Source of the DNA: Gracilaria gracilis
Taxonomy: Eukaryota; Rhodophyta; Florideophyceae; Gracilariales; Gracilariaceae
Direction of reading: 5' to 3'
DNA: 64,000 bases
Assembly (NCBI GenBank): GCA_030374805.1
Contig: JARGSG010000015.1
Coordinates: 992,001 to 1,056,000 of the forward strand
Shown here: positions 32,983 to 44,474 of the stretch, in pieces
Layout of the letters: the number at the start of each line of letters is the position of its first letter
Position numbering within the stretch: the first letter of the stretch is position 1
Position numbers and translations under genes: made by a program
Notes under the pieces: model-generated
What the model was told of the DNA's origin: nothing
Database searches by the model: none
Seen by the model: the letters and a program-made list of their open reading frames with translations, nothing else

Positions 32983-33189
32983 CTTAGAAAAGCCAAAAGC
33001 GTCACCGAAAGCAAGAATTTGGTGCCATACCGTGCAATCGACGCCGTCCCCGTTTTCCGTGTCACTGCCTATGCGCACGGACTATATATGAAACTATAAC
33101 TTACCCCTTTCTGTTCCGACCGGTTTCGCGCCAAAAACGTCACTGTACTGTACGCCTCGCCAGCACTCATGACGCCCGGCCCGTAGTGA

Positions 33190-34331
33190 GGAGAACAGAC
33201 CTGCGTAAGATACTAAAGAATGTAGTACAGGGGGCTGTGAAACAGACCCGAACGGGAGTTAGCTGTACATGGCTGCGATGTTTCTGCAAACGCGATATCC
33301 AGTAGTAGTAGCACGTATGCCCCGGATATACATATTCGGGACCGACCGGGGCGGCAGGGCGAGAAAAAATTTTAATTTTTGGACAGCGGACCGATGTGCA
33401 GTGGCGCTTCATCAGTGCACTGATGAAGCGCTGCGACACCCGAGTCCGATGTCCGGGGGGTGGTCTAAACCAACGGTCCTGGATGCGTTTGGAGGGATTG
33501 AAAACCACCCTAGCACACTAATTTAGGGTGTTTCCGGAGCATCCGCAGCAATGCTCACTATACTAACGTGACTAATAAATGCAGCCCCATAAGTGTCTTA
33601 CTAGGCTCAAAGTCCCCGTGAAGAAGGATTTAACTTCATGTGAGCCTATTCTGTAAAGGAATGACTTATATGATGTTTGCGCACGAGCATTCGTGCGTGA
33701 CAGTAGTCTGTAGAGACACCCGTGTCTCGCCTACGGCTATACAGCGATATGTATCGAGCGGACGTTGTCCGCGCCAGACAGTCGCCCCTGTGACGTTAGT
33801 GTAGAATTGAAACAACCCTATTGCTATATATAGGTACATTATTACTCGGATTTTAGAAAGACCAATATCTTGGTGGAAGAGTAAAAGTTTCATTCCCTTA
33901 GGGAAAGGTTCGTACTACATTCTTCGGAAAACATGACGACTGGGCAATGGCCAGGAGTGCAATGGCGCTTCATCGTTGCATCCATGAACCACTATTCACC
34001 TCGGTCTACCGTCTACCGCGTCAATGCACAGTAGCGGGTCGCACAACGGGTTCCCTGGTCGACACGCCGACAAAGCAGACCTACAAGAACTCCACCTTTA
34101 TCTTTCATGGCGCGCGAAGAGGGGATCAAGAGAAATTGGTACTTCATCTATGGCAGATGATACGTCAAAGAGATGTTAAGGAAAGCTTGTAGACGCAAAA
34201 GAAACGGAACTAAATAAATGTGGAGATATACGCGATGTTACTAATAAGGAAAAGTAGGACAGTAGACTGGGGTCTCATTGCGCTTCATCGCCGCGCCGAT
34301 GGAGCACCACGCCACCCCTGACGGCTGTCTC
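33190..34331 (-). repeat. Repeat R1, copy 2 (inverted), inside element X
   Basis: Reverse-complement counterpart of 15081-16221, including PAL modules at 33380-33454 and 34255-34331. Landmarks are GCGCCAGACAGTCGCC and CGCACGAGCATTCGTGCGTG. In both places R1 lies upstream of a coiled-coil cargo gene. Confidence 0.75.
33380..33454. repeat. PAL palindrome module in R1 copy 2
   Basis: 75-bp inverted repeat (GTGGCGCTTCATCAG / CTGATGAAGCGC core) matching the module at 15957-16031. Confidence 0.85.
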
Positions 34332-34370
34332 AAAAAGATTATATAATTCCAATTACCTAAAACGACAGCC

Positions 34371-34983
34371 TGGGACAGCATAACCGGGTGTCGTGGCGCT
34401 ACATCAGTGCACTGATGAAGCGCCACTGCACATCGGTCCGCTGTCTCAAGGCCCCGTGTATGGCAAACCTGTGGTAGTGACATACGTGGAACCACCAGGG
34501 CGCCAATGACAGCGGACCCGGGTGTCGTGGCGCTTCATCAGTGCACTGATGAAACGCTACTGCACATCGGTCCGCTGTCCCAACCCCCCGTGTGTGGCAA
34601 ACCTGTGGTAGTGGCATACATGGCGCCACCGGCGCGCCGTTGACAGTCGACCCGGGTGTCGTGGCGCTTCATCAGTGCACTGATGAAACGCCACTGCACA
34701 TCGGTCCGCTGTCCCAACGCCCCGTTTGTAGCAAACCTGTGGTAGTGGCATACGTGGAACCACCAGGGCGCCAATGACAGCGGACCCGGGTGTCGTGGCG
34801 CTTCATCAGTGCACTGATGAAGCGCCACTGCACATCGGTCTGCTGTCCCAACGCCCCGTGTACGGCAAACCTGTGGTAGTGGCATACGTGGCACCACCAG
34901 CGCGCCGATGACAGCGGACCCAGGGTGTCGTGGGGGGTCATCGGTGCACCGATGAAGCGCCAAGCCACCTCGGTCCGCTGTCC
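34371..34983 (+). repeat. Tandem array of PAL modules, about 134-bp period
   Basis: Five modules start at about 34371, 34506, 34642, 34776 and 34908, intervals of 132-136 bp. They are separated by a conserved spacer containing GGCAAACCTGTGGTAGTG and CATACGTGG.ACCACC. Further mismatches lie mainly in the outer arms. Frames through the array on the minus strand are repeat-derived. The spacer is a diverged form of the one at 3826-3966 and 4882-5022. Confidence 0.88.
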
Positions 34984-35367
34984 CAACGCGCTGTTTCTGG
35001 CAAACCTGTGTTAATAGCATATGTGGCACCAGAGACAGATAGAAGTTCGTGAGGAACTCTATGTCAGTTATGGCGCGGAGTACAATTGGGAGTGGGCTCT
35101 CACTCTTGATCCTGCTGAGGACGAGGAGTGGTTGCGAGGTCTATAGGCAACTTCCCTTGTGTAGCTGCACGATTTGTAATTTCCAATGATTTACACAGGT
35201 TCTCTAAACTGACCGTTATTGATTCCGCTATTCCATTCATCATACGCCCTTCCGTGTCCAACCATCTTCGCTCTTTTACACCGTTCTCCAAATCCCCTTT
35301 AATCTCCAATCTCTTTGTCTTCCCTGTTTTCTTTTCTCAACTTGGGCATTGGTATCAATCAACAACA

Positions 35368-37668
35368 TGGTGGACAAGGCAAGAACGCGGGGCACCCAGT
35401 CGCGCAAGAAGCCTGTAGGAAAGAGGAAGAAACTTGGTGAGGATAACAGAGGTTCAACACGAGTGGATGTTAAAACAACGCCACGTCAATCACCAGCAGC
35501 GAAGGCCAACCACGGGCCTAATCCCACCGTCGGTCACCGCCATTCTCGGCGCTAAGGTACCTATGAGAACACTAGCGATATACGTCAAAGTAAACCATCG
35601 CCGAGCTCCCCAACGCGTTCCACTGGCAACGTAGAACAAAATCCCAACTCCGAAGAAATTTTACCGGTTCCGAAAGCTCTAGAACCGGCAGGTCCGTTGA
35701 CAAGGGATATTGTGGAAAAGGTTCGAGTTTCACAAGAGAAACAAGAGAATGTCCGTGTCTCTGAACTGGAAAGTAGTCCCACTGCAAGAGACCTACGACG
35801 GAGTAAAGGCGATCCCAAAACCATTCCACGGCCATGACCATTTTCGACGCGAAGGGCATCTACAGTTGCCTTGAAGCCTCTACGGGTCGGCATACAGCGT
35901 GTGGGAAGGGTAAATCCTCAGAAATCGAATGTTTTTTGGGCGAAAAAGACTCAGAGAGGATAACTCTGAGCGGCGTGTGGCTGACACTGTGGGCAATGCG
36001 GATAATGCAGGAGATGAAATAACTCCAGTATATCGTGCAATGAAGAGGACTCTAACCTCTACTGTTCCACGAAGAACAGAAGTAGATGGAGTACAGGGAA
36101 CAAGGGAGGTACATGAAGTGGAGGGGGAGGAAGAAGAAGACAGGGCAACTGTCGGGAAAGAAATCACGTCTTCTGTAAACCACAGAGATTTGCTGAAAGA
36201 AATCAATAGATTGAAAGCAAAGGTGAAGAAATTGGAGGAGGATTTGATGATACGAGGAATCTTTGTAAAGGTTGCGCAAGAGCAAAGCACAGCATTGAAG
36301 ACTAAGCTTGAGGAGAAAGAACTGGTAATTGAAGGTCTACGTGTTGCATTGAAGCAGGAGGGCAGTAACACTTCCCGTACCGGTGAACCCAGACGAACCG
36401 GACGAAAGAAGCATCGAATCGCTGTAAGCGGTGCGTTTCGATGGGTTGCGCGCGAAGTGTATCACAATATGTTGACTTGGGCCAGGAGAGAGACCAGTGA
36501 ACTGTGTTTTGAAGGTGAGAAACCTTCAAGGAATTGGATTAATCGAGCTGAGATATTGGAGGGAGCGACGGAGAATGGAGAAGGGATAATTCGAAACGAG
36601 GGGAATGGTGTCGCGATGGTTCCCAAGAATCCTGTGGAGCTCCTCGCCAGTTTTGGAATGTTCACACCATCTGTTGAAGGGGGTGCGGATGCGCCGCTGA
36701 AGACTATTGTACAAAGTGAGTTGAAAGAAGTGTGTTGGGAGGGAGTTAGACAGGCCTGTCTCACAGAAAGATGCATTTTAGAAGTGTGTGCGGATATGTG
36801 TCTAAGGCAGAGAATGAAACAGACAATGAGTGATGTTGTGGGGGTGCGAAAGAGAAATACAAGGGATAAATTGTTTTTGTTGTTGGGTTATGATCTAATA
36901 TGGAGAAGAACGAAAGTGATAGAAGAAAATGCCGATGAAGTTGAACAGCAGCTGAGGAAAGCACAAGAGAACATCTTGCGACTTAATACGAATGGAACCC
37001 CCACCACGTCATGGTGGAGGAAGGCACCGCTTGATCGTTTGAAGTATTAGAAGGCTAAGAATGACGGGGATGAAATGGATACGAACGACCAGGACTTGTT
37101 CTTCAGAAACACGGTAGGCGTAGAAATGTTGAAGAACTTTATTGCGTATCATGTTGAGGATAACGAGGCAGGGACATTAGTGGATCGCACGATACTGACA
37201 CTTGCACGCTTAGACGCATGGATTCTGACGGTTGTCACTCTTGTTACTACTCAATCTCCGAGAGGTCGGCAGAGGCAGGAACAGTTCACGAAGAAGTATG
37301 CGGAGTTATTACCTCTCTGTTTGAAAAAGTTGTTGGAAGATGTCCGGCAACATGTACAGAGAGGTTATTCCAACGAGTTCCATCACTATGGGAGTGCAGC
37401 ACATGAATGGAGTTGAGTGCTGGGGGATGATATGAGGGAGGTTACGATAGCGTTTCGAATGCCCTCGAGCGGAAAGATATACTTAACGTTGCGTGAACGT
37501 TTCCTCGTTGAGAATGTGAGCAAGAGATTGGGATCAGTTACAGATTGTTTTATCGGAGAGTGTGAGGAAAGAGACATGGATTTTAAGGAGATGGACATGC
37601 TGGGTTTTGGAAGTAGCACACCAGTGAGGAGAGGATTGCAACATGGTGACAATGAACAAGAAGAATGA
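35368..37668 (+). pseudogene. Unknown coiled-coil protein of element X
   Basis: Starts at ATG 35368 (MVDKARTRGTQSRKKPVGKR), basic and Ser/Pro-rich for about 180 residues. A long frame follows, 35929-37050, with an acidic patch (VEGEEEEDRATVG), a coiled coil (LLKEINRLKAKVKKLEEDLM) and a helical domain (RWVAREVYHNMLTWARRETS; MVPKNPVELLASFGMFTPSV). It continues, past single stops, with YAELLPLCLKKLLEDVRQHV and VTIAFRMPSSGKIYLTLRER to 37668. There are about five interruptions in all. It lies tail to tail with the transposase, 11 bp apart. CACTA elements often encode a second DNA-binding protein (TnpA-like); that is a plausible but unproven role. Confidence 0.55.
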
Positions 37669-37679
37669 GTGAGAATGTT

Positions 37680-40600
37680 TTACTGTTCCACTCCTATACG
37701 GGGTTCCTCGGGTTCAGTTGGGGTTTGAACAGGATCATGATAAAACCTATTGATGTAGGATCGATGTTCGGACCATTGGAGTGTAGAAGAAAATGGGTGG
37801 GCTGGATAGTTAGAACGAACCATATGTACTGTTCCCTGTATTGACGAACCCAGAACCATTCCGTACCAAGGGGTGAGGTGTTCTGAGCTCTTTAGTTTTG
37901 AATGGGCAGGGAAGGGTACAGTGTGGTTTTGCTCATCACCTGTAGCCCAACGTAAAGATATGCATTGCAAAACATTGTCCAAAGCTGTTGCGGGAGGCAA
38001 TACCTCAAAATACCGAACGAATGCCACTTCTGGAACAGGGCCCGAGTATTCGAGAACAGACACACGAAGAAGAGCGACTACTTGAGCAACCCATGTTGCA
38101 CTTTGTTCTCCTTTGACCGAGATGGTCCAGAATTTGGGCTTCCTGCTCTGTCCGAGAGCTGGAGAGGAGAACATCCTTCGGTAGACAGGGTACTTGTTTC
38201 TACCTAGGACGATAGAATTGGACGAGGCCTCAAAATGTCGTAGAACGGGAATCATACCACCTCTTACAACTGCGGAGTTCACGAGTGTTATCGTGATCTT
38301 CTCCGGTAAGTGGGATATGGAGTTATCTTCGAGCGTCTCCTCAACCAGGTTGAGGAACGGTGGAAGTGCTTGTTCCCCAATTTGGTCTAGAATGGAGATT
38401 GTACCACTATCCTGGAGGTCCCTTTTAATATCAGATTGCGTCAGTGAAGATGAGGAGAGCCGCCTAACGTAGTGTCGAAGTTGTCCCATGGTTATCGAAC
38501 GACCTCTCTTCGTAAATCGAGGAAGTCGAATAGAATGTATTGGAGAAGCGTATGTTGCGCATGCCGTGCCTTCTTGGAGATTATCATCAAACCATTTCTT
38601 TCTCACATTTTCATGGTCGATAGAGCGAATGGTTCCCAGCACAGCCGTTGCCGTTCTTCTCGACGTTCGCCGATAATGCTTTTTGAATAAGAGGTGGGCA
38701 TGCTCATATATCCCTGAATCGTAGTATTGGATACCTCCTAGACGTCTGATATCCTCTACGAGATGAGCAAGAAGATGAAACTTCAACATTCCAAGTCTAG
38801 AGGGGTGGAAGTCGGCTAATGTTCTGGTAGTACATTGTTTGAAGGCTGCAATCTGGGCCTGGAGAGCTGAGAGAGAGCTTTCGTTCCAGTGTGGTTCTCG
38901 ATTGTACCTGAAAATGGCGCCGACCAAGTCTGAGTATTGTGTGAAGATGGTTGTGATAGGCGCTGTTTCATGTTCTCCACAACATGTATCAAAGAAAGCG
39001 CCTATGAATGGGAAAACCATGTCCAGTGCTTTGTAGTTCTTTGCCTCCAGCATTCCGCGTAGACCTTCGTTGGCGAATATACCGTTGAGAGACTTGCCTT
39101 TTTCTTGTGTAGAAAAGTCTATGTGCAAGCCTCTAGCTGGGAAGTCTCTTTCCATGGCGGCGAGGATGGCGTTTGCATGGTTTAGAAGTTGTGTGCAAAC
39201 TGTTGGGAAGGAGCGCGGTGCAGGTGCTTCTACGGTGGTTAACAGCGTGTGTGACTGAAGTCGCTCAATGGTGGCTGTTTTAATGAGCTTTGATATGCAA
39301 AGATGAAGGTTGTGCAACGGTTCGAAGGAAAAGAGTCTGTAAGGAGAAAGTCCTGGGATCAAACGAAGGATGAAAGGGCTTTCTAGAAAAGATGTGGTAA
39401 GAGATACGGAGTCGGAGCGCATCAGAGAATCTGCCTGAGCTCTTCTGTCTTTAGCTCGACGGGGACGGCGTTCAAGGTCTTCTTGCTCTGCATTTTTCAA
39501 GACTGCGGAATATGTTTCCCTCACTCGGTTGGTCTGGTTCTGTGTGCGCAAGGAGAAAAAGGTAGGCACATCAGTGGATAAAGCTGAGCGTGGCACCTGG
39601 TATCTGTGACAGGGCGTCCGGTCTTTGTGCCATGAAGAATAGACAGAATATCCTCTGCTTCAGGTATGTCTGCGCAGTAACTTGCCAACAGTGGATGGCA
39701 TACCCGATGGACTTTGTCTTTCCCGGAGAACTCAATTCCTTTCAATGCAAGGTTTAGAATAGGCTCTAGAATACGACGAAGGCAGTGATGCAGAATCTGC
39801 ATCCTCGCATCGCGGAGAGATTTGTTTGAAACGAAGGGCATGGCATCTGCATGCGACGAAGAAACTTCTTCGAGAGCTGTACGGAAGTACGCAACTACCG
39901 TGATATCCTCGCGGATAAATTTGCGGCGTAGATGGTTGGAAAACTTGAGGAAAACGAGGTGAAGGGGATAGGCGGTGACCGAAGTTTGCTTTAGAGTTGT
40001 TGAAGACTGATCGGTGTACAACTACAGAAGACCTACGAAAGATTCAGTGAAACTTATTTTTTGAGCATGCCAAACTATTCTATTATCCAAGGAGCCCATT
40101 ACCACTTCTTTCAGCTTGGAAGTGGCGTCTCTTGCGAGAGTTGCGGACATGGGATGAGGAATTTTCGCGGAGTGGGTCTGGGGGATAGAATAGAAGAAGG
40201 TGTTTTCGCTGTTAGCCAACTGGAGCTGCTTGAGGAGGGTCTCAATTGGGTCTTTCGTGTAGAGGGTGGCGCTAAACTTACATCCTTGCGGGCAGATAGA
40301 GGTTCGTTTCAATCCATCGTTGGAAGCATATCGTTCGAAGATGGCGTTCTTGAGTTCCATACAGCGCTTGGAACTGGTGATGGTTTCGTCGAAGCGCTTC
40401 TGCGAGAAGCGGGGGTTCCGAAGAAGACCAATGAGCTCGTCTGCCTCACGGTGATCAAGGTTGGAGGTTACGGAAGCGAGACAGATGGTAAGATAATCAA
40501 TGTGAAGAGCGCCGAGTGACTCTTCGGAAGGTGGAAGAGTAGAGTCGTTTCCAATTGAGGTTTCAAAGGGTGGGGGAGAGGTTGACGGAGGTTTAGAACT

Positions 40601-40885
40601 CGACTCAATTCGGTCTGGTTCCGGAGGTTCCGGTGGAACGGAGACCTCCATTTCTTTGGGAGAGAAAGACTCGGCAGTATGGCAGGGAGCTGTAACGGTT
40701 TCCGAGTAAGAAGCGTTTGGAGGTGGGGCAGATAACTTGAAACGCTTGCGCCGTCGAATGCTGTGCTCTCCGTATGGAATGGCTTTGTGACGGTGAGGAC
40801 ACTGACTGACGTGTTTCTGAAGCGACAACACTCCTCGCGCCATGAACGGACAACCACGCTGTTTTTGCCTGCAGTAGTAAACCAT
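37680..40885 (-). pseudogene. Plavaka/CACTA-like transposase of element X
   Basis: About 1,070 codons on the minus strand from ATG 40885. The N-terminus has a Cys/His zinc-finger-like motif (YYCRQKQRGCPF ... HVSQCPHRHK), typical of Plavaka proteins. The core has YTDQSSTTLKQTSVTAYPLH, LLASYCADIPEAEDILSILH, LFSFEPLHNLHLCISKLIKT, GLRGMLEAKNYKALDMVFPF and LHIDFSTQEKGKS. Then comes HLLAHLVEDIRRLGGIQYYD with YEHAHLLFKKHYRRTSRR, the conserved C-terminal block of tnp2-like enzymes. A C-terminal domain of about 250 residues follows. One in-frame stop near 40022 and one frame change near 39560 make this copy a pseudogene, though better kept than copy Y. It would act in the nucleus on the element ends. 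Confidence 0.8.
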
Positions 40886-41022
40886 AATGGAGGGAAAGGA
40901 CTGGGAGAAGAGGAAGGGAACAAGCACAGAAGAGAAGCGGAAGACGGAAGGACGGTGGGGAGGATGCTGAAAACAGGGGAAGGAGTGGAGAATAGATTTG
41001 AGTTTAAATCACGTACTTTTGT

Positions 41023-41667
41023 TCAAAAAAGAAACGCATGGACACGTCGACCTTGACGCCAGGGTTCAACTCTGAGTATCTGCCACTCAAAATAATTTTG
41101 TCGATTGACAACGATATATCTGTACACTTGTCCCATCTCGGCCGACGAGGCGTAAAATTCTCTGTGGCCTCGCCTCCTCCATGAACTGGGATCGTCCTCC
41201 GGGCCAGCGTTCCAGTTGATGCTGATGTAGGTCACTGGCTTCTGGTACGTTTGAAAACGACGTTCTCTCCCATTTTTATCCGAAGCTGACTACGTTTTCC
41301 CATTGCGCTTCGACGAAGGCGATATTTGCTCCGTTTCGTTCGGTTTCTCGCGCGCAGTGCGCAAAACATGATTGATGCTTTCCGAAACAGTTCTTTCACT
41401 TCCTAATCGCATGACGTCGGACATCATGCGATTAGGGAGTTGAACGAACCATTTCGCCGAATCTTCTTTTGCTGAGGTGCGGACGTTTGGGTTCTTTGGT
41501 AAGGTTATTCTTCCACGTTTCATACTTCTGAAACAACTAATAGTATTTCTGAAACGATTCGGAACTGGTCTGTACAGAAGAGTTCGTAATGGTGAGTTTG
41601 GGAAAACGAGGTTGGTCACTTTATGCTTCCTTTCTGACATTTTAAGCGGAATTGTATTCCTTCGCAT
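41023..41667 (-). pseudogene. Small unknown basic protein of element X
   Basis: A minus frame of about 215 codons from ATG 41667 (MRRNTIPLKMSERKHKVTNL), with one TAG near 41290. Readable parts are RITLPKNPNVRTSAKEDSAK and WFVQLPNRMMSDVMRLGSER, then TYQKPVTYISINWNAGPEDD and QVYRYIVVNRQNYFEWQILR. The second half looks like a small beta-rich fold, but I cannot name it. It lies upstream of the transposase on the same strand, 138 bp away. Its 5' end overlaps the plus-strand intron-like repeats, so one of the two readings may be fortuitous. Confidence 0.45.
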
Positions 41668-42720
41668 GTAAACGCTTCTCCATATGCATCTGCGCGTATT
41701 CTAATCGTCAGCAAGTGCGTTACGTGTACGAGGCAGCATGAGTGATTCTGAATGGTAAGTTGGCTATGTTTTCATTGCGGGTTGGTGTCTTTCTGGCTTG
41801 ATTCTGACATGCTCTTCATCATTTAATTGCTAAAGAGGTACAGAATTGTTTCTTATGATGCCGGTTTTGCGACTATACGATTATGCGGATGGTCAGCGGT
41901 GGCACAGCTGACCATACGCATACTCCTATAGTCGCAGTGCCTCAATCTCTTGAATGCGTTCATGTTCTTGGTACGTCTTGTTGAAATAGTGTGTTGGGAA
42001 ACGCGTTTCTAAGTATTCAATCTTGTTATTTTATCTTCTCCGCCGTTGAACACGGGTACTGTTGTTGGAGAGCGCGAAAAATGTGGCACGATGCCGAATG
42101 ATTTTGTACAAAAGACTGCGTAATTGTAAGTTTAAACTTTGGGAAAGCGAGATTGGTCACTTTCTGCTTTGTTTCTGACATTTGAAGCGGCATTGATTTG
42201 ATTCACAGGTAAGAGATTTCGATGCGATTGCATACGACGTTGGTCTAATAGTGGGCACGTGCGTTACGTCTACGAGGCAAAACGAGTGATTCTTAATTGT
42301 AAGTTGGCTATGTTTTCATGGCATGATGGTTTCTTCTTGGTTTGATTCTGACATGTTTTTCATCATTTCATTGCTTAACAGGTAAAGGATTGTTTCTAAT
42401 GCTGCCCGTGTTGCGACTAGAAGAATATGGGGATGGTCAACGGTGCCTCAATCTCTTGAATGTGTTCATGTTATTGGTGCGTCTTGTTGATCTACTCTGT
42501 CTGGGAACTGCGTTTTTCATTAATCTAACTTTTTGTTTCATTTTCTTAGCCGTTGAACACAAGGAGCTCATGGTGGTACTACTGACTTTTTTTTCTTAGA
42601 AACAGATAGCACTCTGATATGCGGTACGTTTCTTACAAGAGTAATACTCTACACTCCAGATTGCGAATACTGACAACTCGCTTCCTTTCCGATCCCAATA
42701 CAGGTAAAACTAATTTCGAA
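41585..42720 (+). other. Duplicated intron-like cassettes
   Basis: Two imperfect direct copies, about 541-544 bp apart (TTGGTCACTTTATGCTT at 41612 and TTGGTCACTTTCTGCTT at 42153). Both contain short units that look like spliceosomal introns: a GTAAGT start, a TTCTGACAT branch-like site, and a CAG end followed by GTAAAGG or GTAAGAG. A later unit runs from GTGCGTCTTG to TTTTCTTAG, and another ends near 42705 (ATACTGACAACTCG ... CAATACAG). The stretches between are short and have no long frame. It could be a spliced non-coding transcript or small-exon gene of element X. Confidence 0.45.
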
Positions 42721-42875
42721 TGTTTTGCGAGTCGGTGAGCGCTACGTGCGATGAGCAAACTGACATGCGACGCACAAACCGAGTAGTACAGTATCGCCAT
42801 GAGGATCTTCACCTCATGGTGGTACTGCAGTTCGCAGCTCGGCTCGCATTCTCTGCGAAAATGCTCGCGCAGAGC

Positions 42876-42948
42876 GCCATTCAATGGTACTGGCGAGCAT
42901 GAACCTGGCGAGGTTGACGCTCGCCGATGCCATTGAATAGAGCTCTGC
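42876..42948. repeat. Stem-loop near the right end of element X
   Basis: CCATTCAATGGTACTGGCGAG and, about 28 bp on, CTCGCCGATGCCATTGAATAG form arms of about 21 bp with two or three mismatches. Possible terminator or subterminal structure; no other support. Confidence 0.5.
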
Positions 42949-43370
42949 TAATGTAGTGAATAGGGATTAGAATAGCGATTACGATAGGCATCAGATAGGT
43001 GAATAGATATAAATAAAGGAAACTCTGGTTGAAAAGGAAGAATCGGAACTAGCGCTACTATTCCATAGGGTGGATGGGAGTATTCCACTCATTGAGACGT
43101 TTAATGTGCACCCAATGTGAAAACTAAAACTGCCCTTGGAGGAAAACTGCGCAGTTAATCCTGGCAGAGCAAACTAGCGCGACTGGAATACTACGGAGTA
43201 TTTCCTGCGGACCAATACTGGGCGACCCAAGCAATTTTCTGCAAAATTTGGAAAAGCAGCACAAGGTAATTTTCCAAGAAATTTACTGGACGACCCTTGC
43301 CAAATTCTGCGCGACCCTCGCCAAAAACTAGCGTTTGCAGAACACAGACGTTGATCTGCAGTCCATAATT

Positions 43371-43811
43371 TCATTGGCCATCAAGGAGAGGTGACGCTGT
43401 ATCATCTTCGGATGATTCTGCAGCGTCACCAATCCAGGGGTTTCGCAGTGAGCCCCGAGCGGCAATCTGCGTCATCGGCGGTATGGTCACCGCTTTGGCT
43501 AACCATACCTTATTGGATACAGTATTTTGCGCCAGTGGAGGCCGACGTGGGTTGTCTTCGGGACCAGATTTGGAACCGATAATAGCCACTGGGCGAGTGC
43601 CGTAGAAAGAGACCTTACAGATGCCAGGAAAGATCGCTTTCACGTATCCGTCGATGAAGGATGTCCCAAGGAGACATTCTGCACCTAAGGTTGGACAGAC
43701 AAGGAACCAGGTACGAACCTGAAGGTTACCCAACAGCAAGCAGAGGGGAATAATTCCTTTAATGTCCATTGCGTTTTTCGATGCATCGGTTACCCTTGGC
43801 ATCCTCCTCAA
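43371..43811 (-). mobile_element. Gypsy-type protease region (fossil)
   Basis: Contains LGAECLLGTSFIDGYVKAIF, the usual surroundings of a retroelement aspartic protease flap. It directly follows element X and belongs to the gypsy-type element whose reverse transcriptase half lies on the other side of X. Confidence 0.65.
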
Positions 43812-44474
43812 CGTTACTACACCCTTCCAACCGACCGGTAAAACCTTCAGATGAACAAGATTCGGACCTGCGCCCGTCTCGAGAACGCTTGTCCCGTGTC
43901 GAGAACGCTCGTCACGATCCGCGATCTAGCGGCAGTAATTCCAATGATATGGCGAATCTTATAGTTTTCCTTCCTCAGGATACACACAGGCGCATCTCCC
44001 TAGGATTCGATTTCGCTAAAACATTGGTCCAAATGTTCTTCATCCTGTGGTTTTGGCGGTTGAGTACCCAAAGAAGGAACAGATTCCCGTTAAGGATTCC
44101 GTTCACCTTTGGCAATGAGGCAGGGAGCCTTTGAGGGGCGGCTCGATTCAGGCCGCTCTTCTAAGCGTTTTTCGACGGCGTTTCTCCACCAATGGCATAC
44201 GCGCTACCACTGGACTGCACTTCGTTCTGTAGAACAACCGTTAGATTAGCGACGCCTTCGTCATTCATTGGAGTCGAGATGGCATAAACCTGTGGAGCCC
44301 TGACGGGCGTTACTACTGGTGTAGCGTAGCGCGATGTACCATTGGAAGACGCGTAGCGTTGAGCCTGACGGTTGAAAATTCCTTCGGGTCGTCGGCCCTA
44401 GTAGTTCTCATTCCTAAGGGCTAGGAGTTTCTCCTGCGTCTCCTTTGGTAAGAACTTCATGCAATCGCATGGAA

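Larger units (their letters stand above)
30542..43350 (-). mobile_element. Element X: 12.8-kb CACTA/Plavaka-type DNA transposon
   Basis: Both ends read CGTCTGTGTTCTGCAA inward (30542 onward, and the reverse complement ending at 43350), and TT flanks each side (30540-30541 and 43351-43352). It is inserted between the protease and reverse transcriptase parts of the gypsy-type element. Contents: copy C of the coiled-coil gene (minus), an inverted R1, a PAL array, a long unknown gene (plus), a Plavaka-like transposase (minus), a small basic-protein gene (minus) and an intron-like repeat region. Near the right end CGACCC-type subterminal repeats occur at about 43225-43320, as CACTA elements often have. 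The termini do not read CACTA, so the precise clade is open. All its genes carry breaks, so this copy is probably inactive itself. Confidence 0.82.

Noticed and set aside
34538-35029. 163-codon minus frame through the PAL array
   Set aside because: It consists of repeated translation of the 134-bp units, with no protein family.
43081-43110. GAGACGTTTAATGTGCA as the left end of a small element finishing at 43350
   Set aside because: It does not match the CGTCTGTGTTCTGCAA terminus; the true partner is at 30542.
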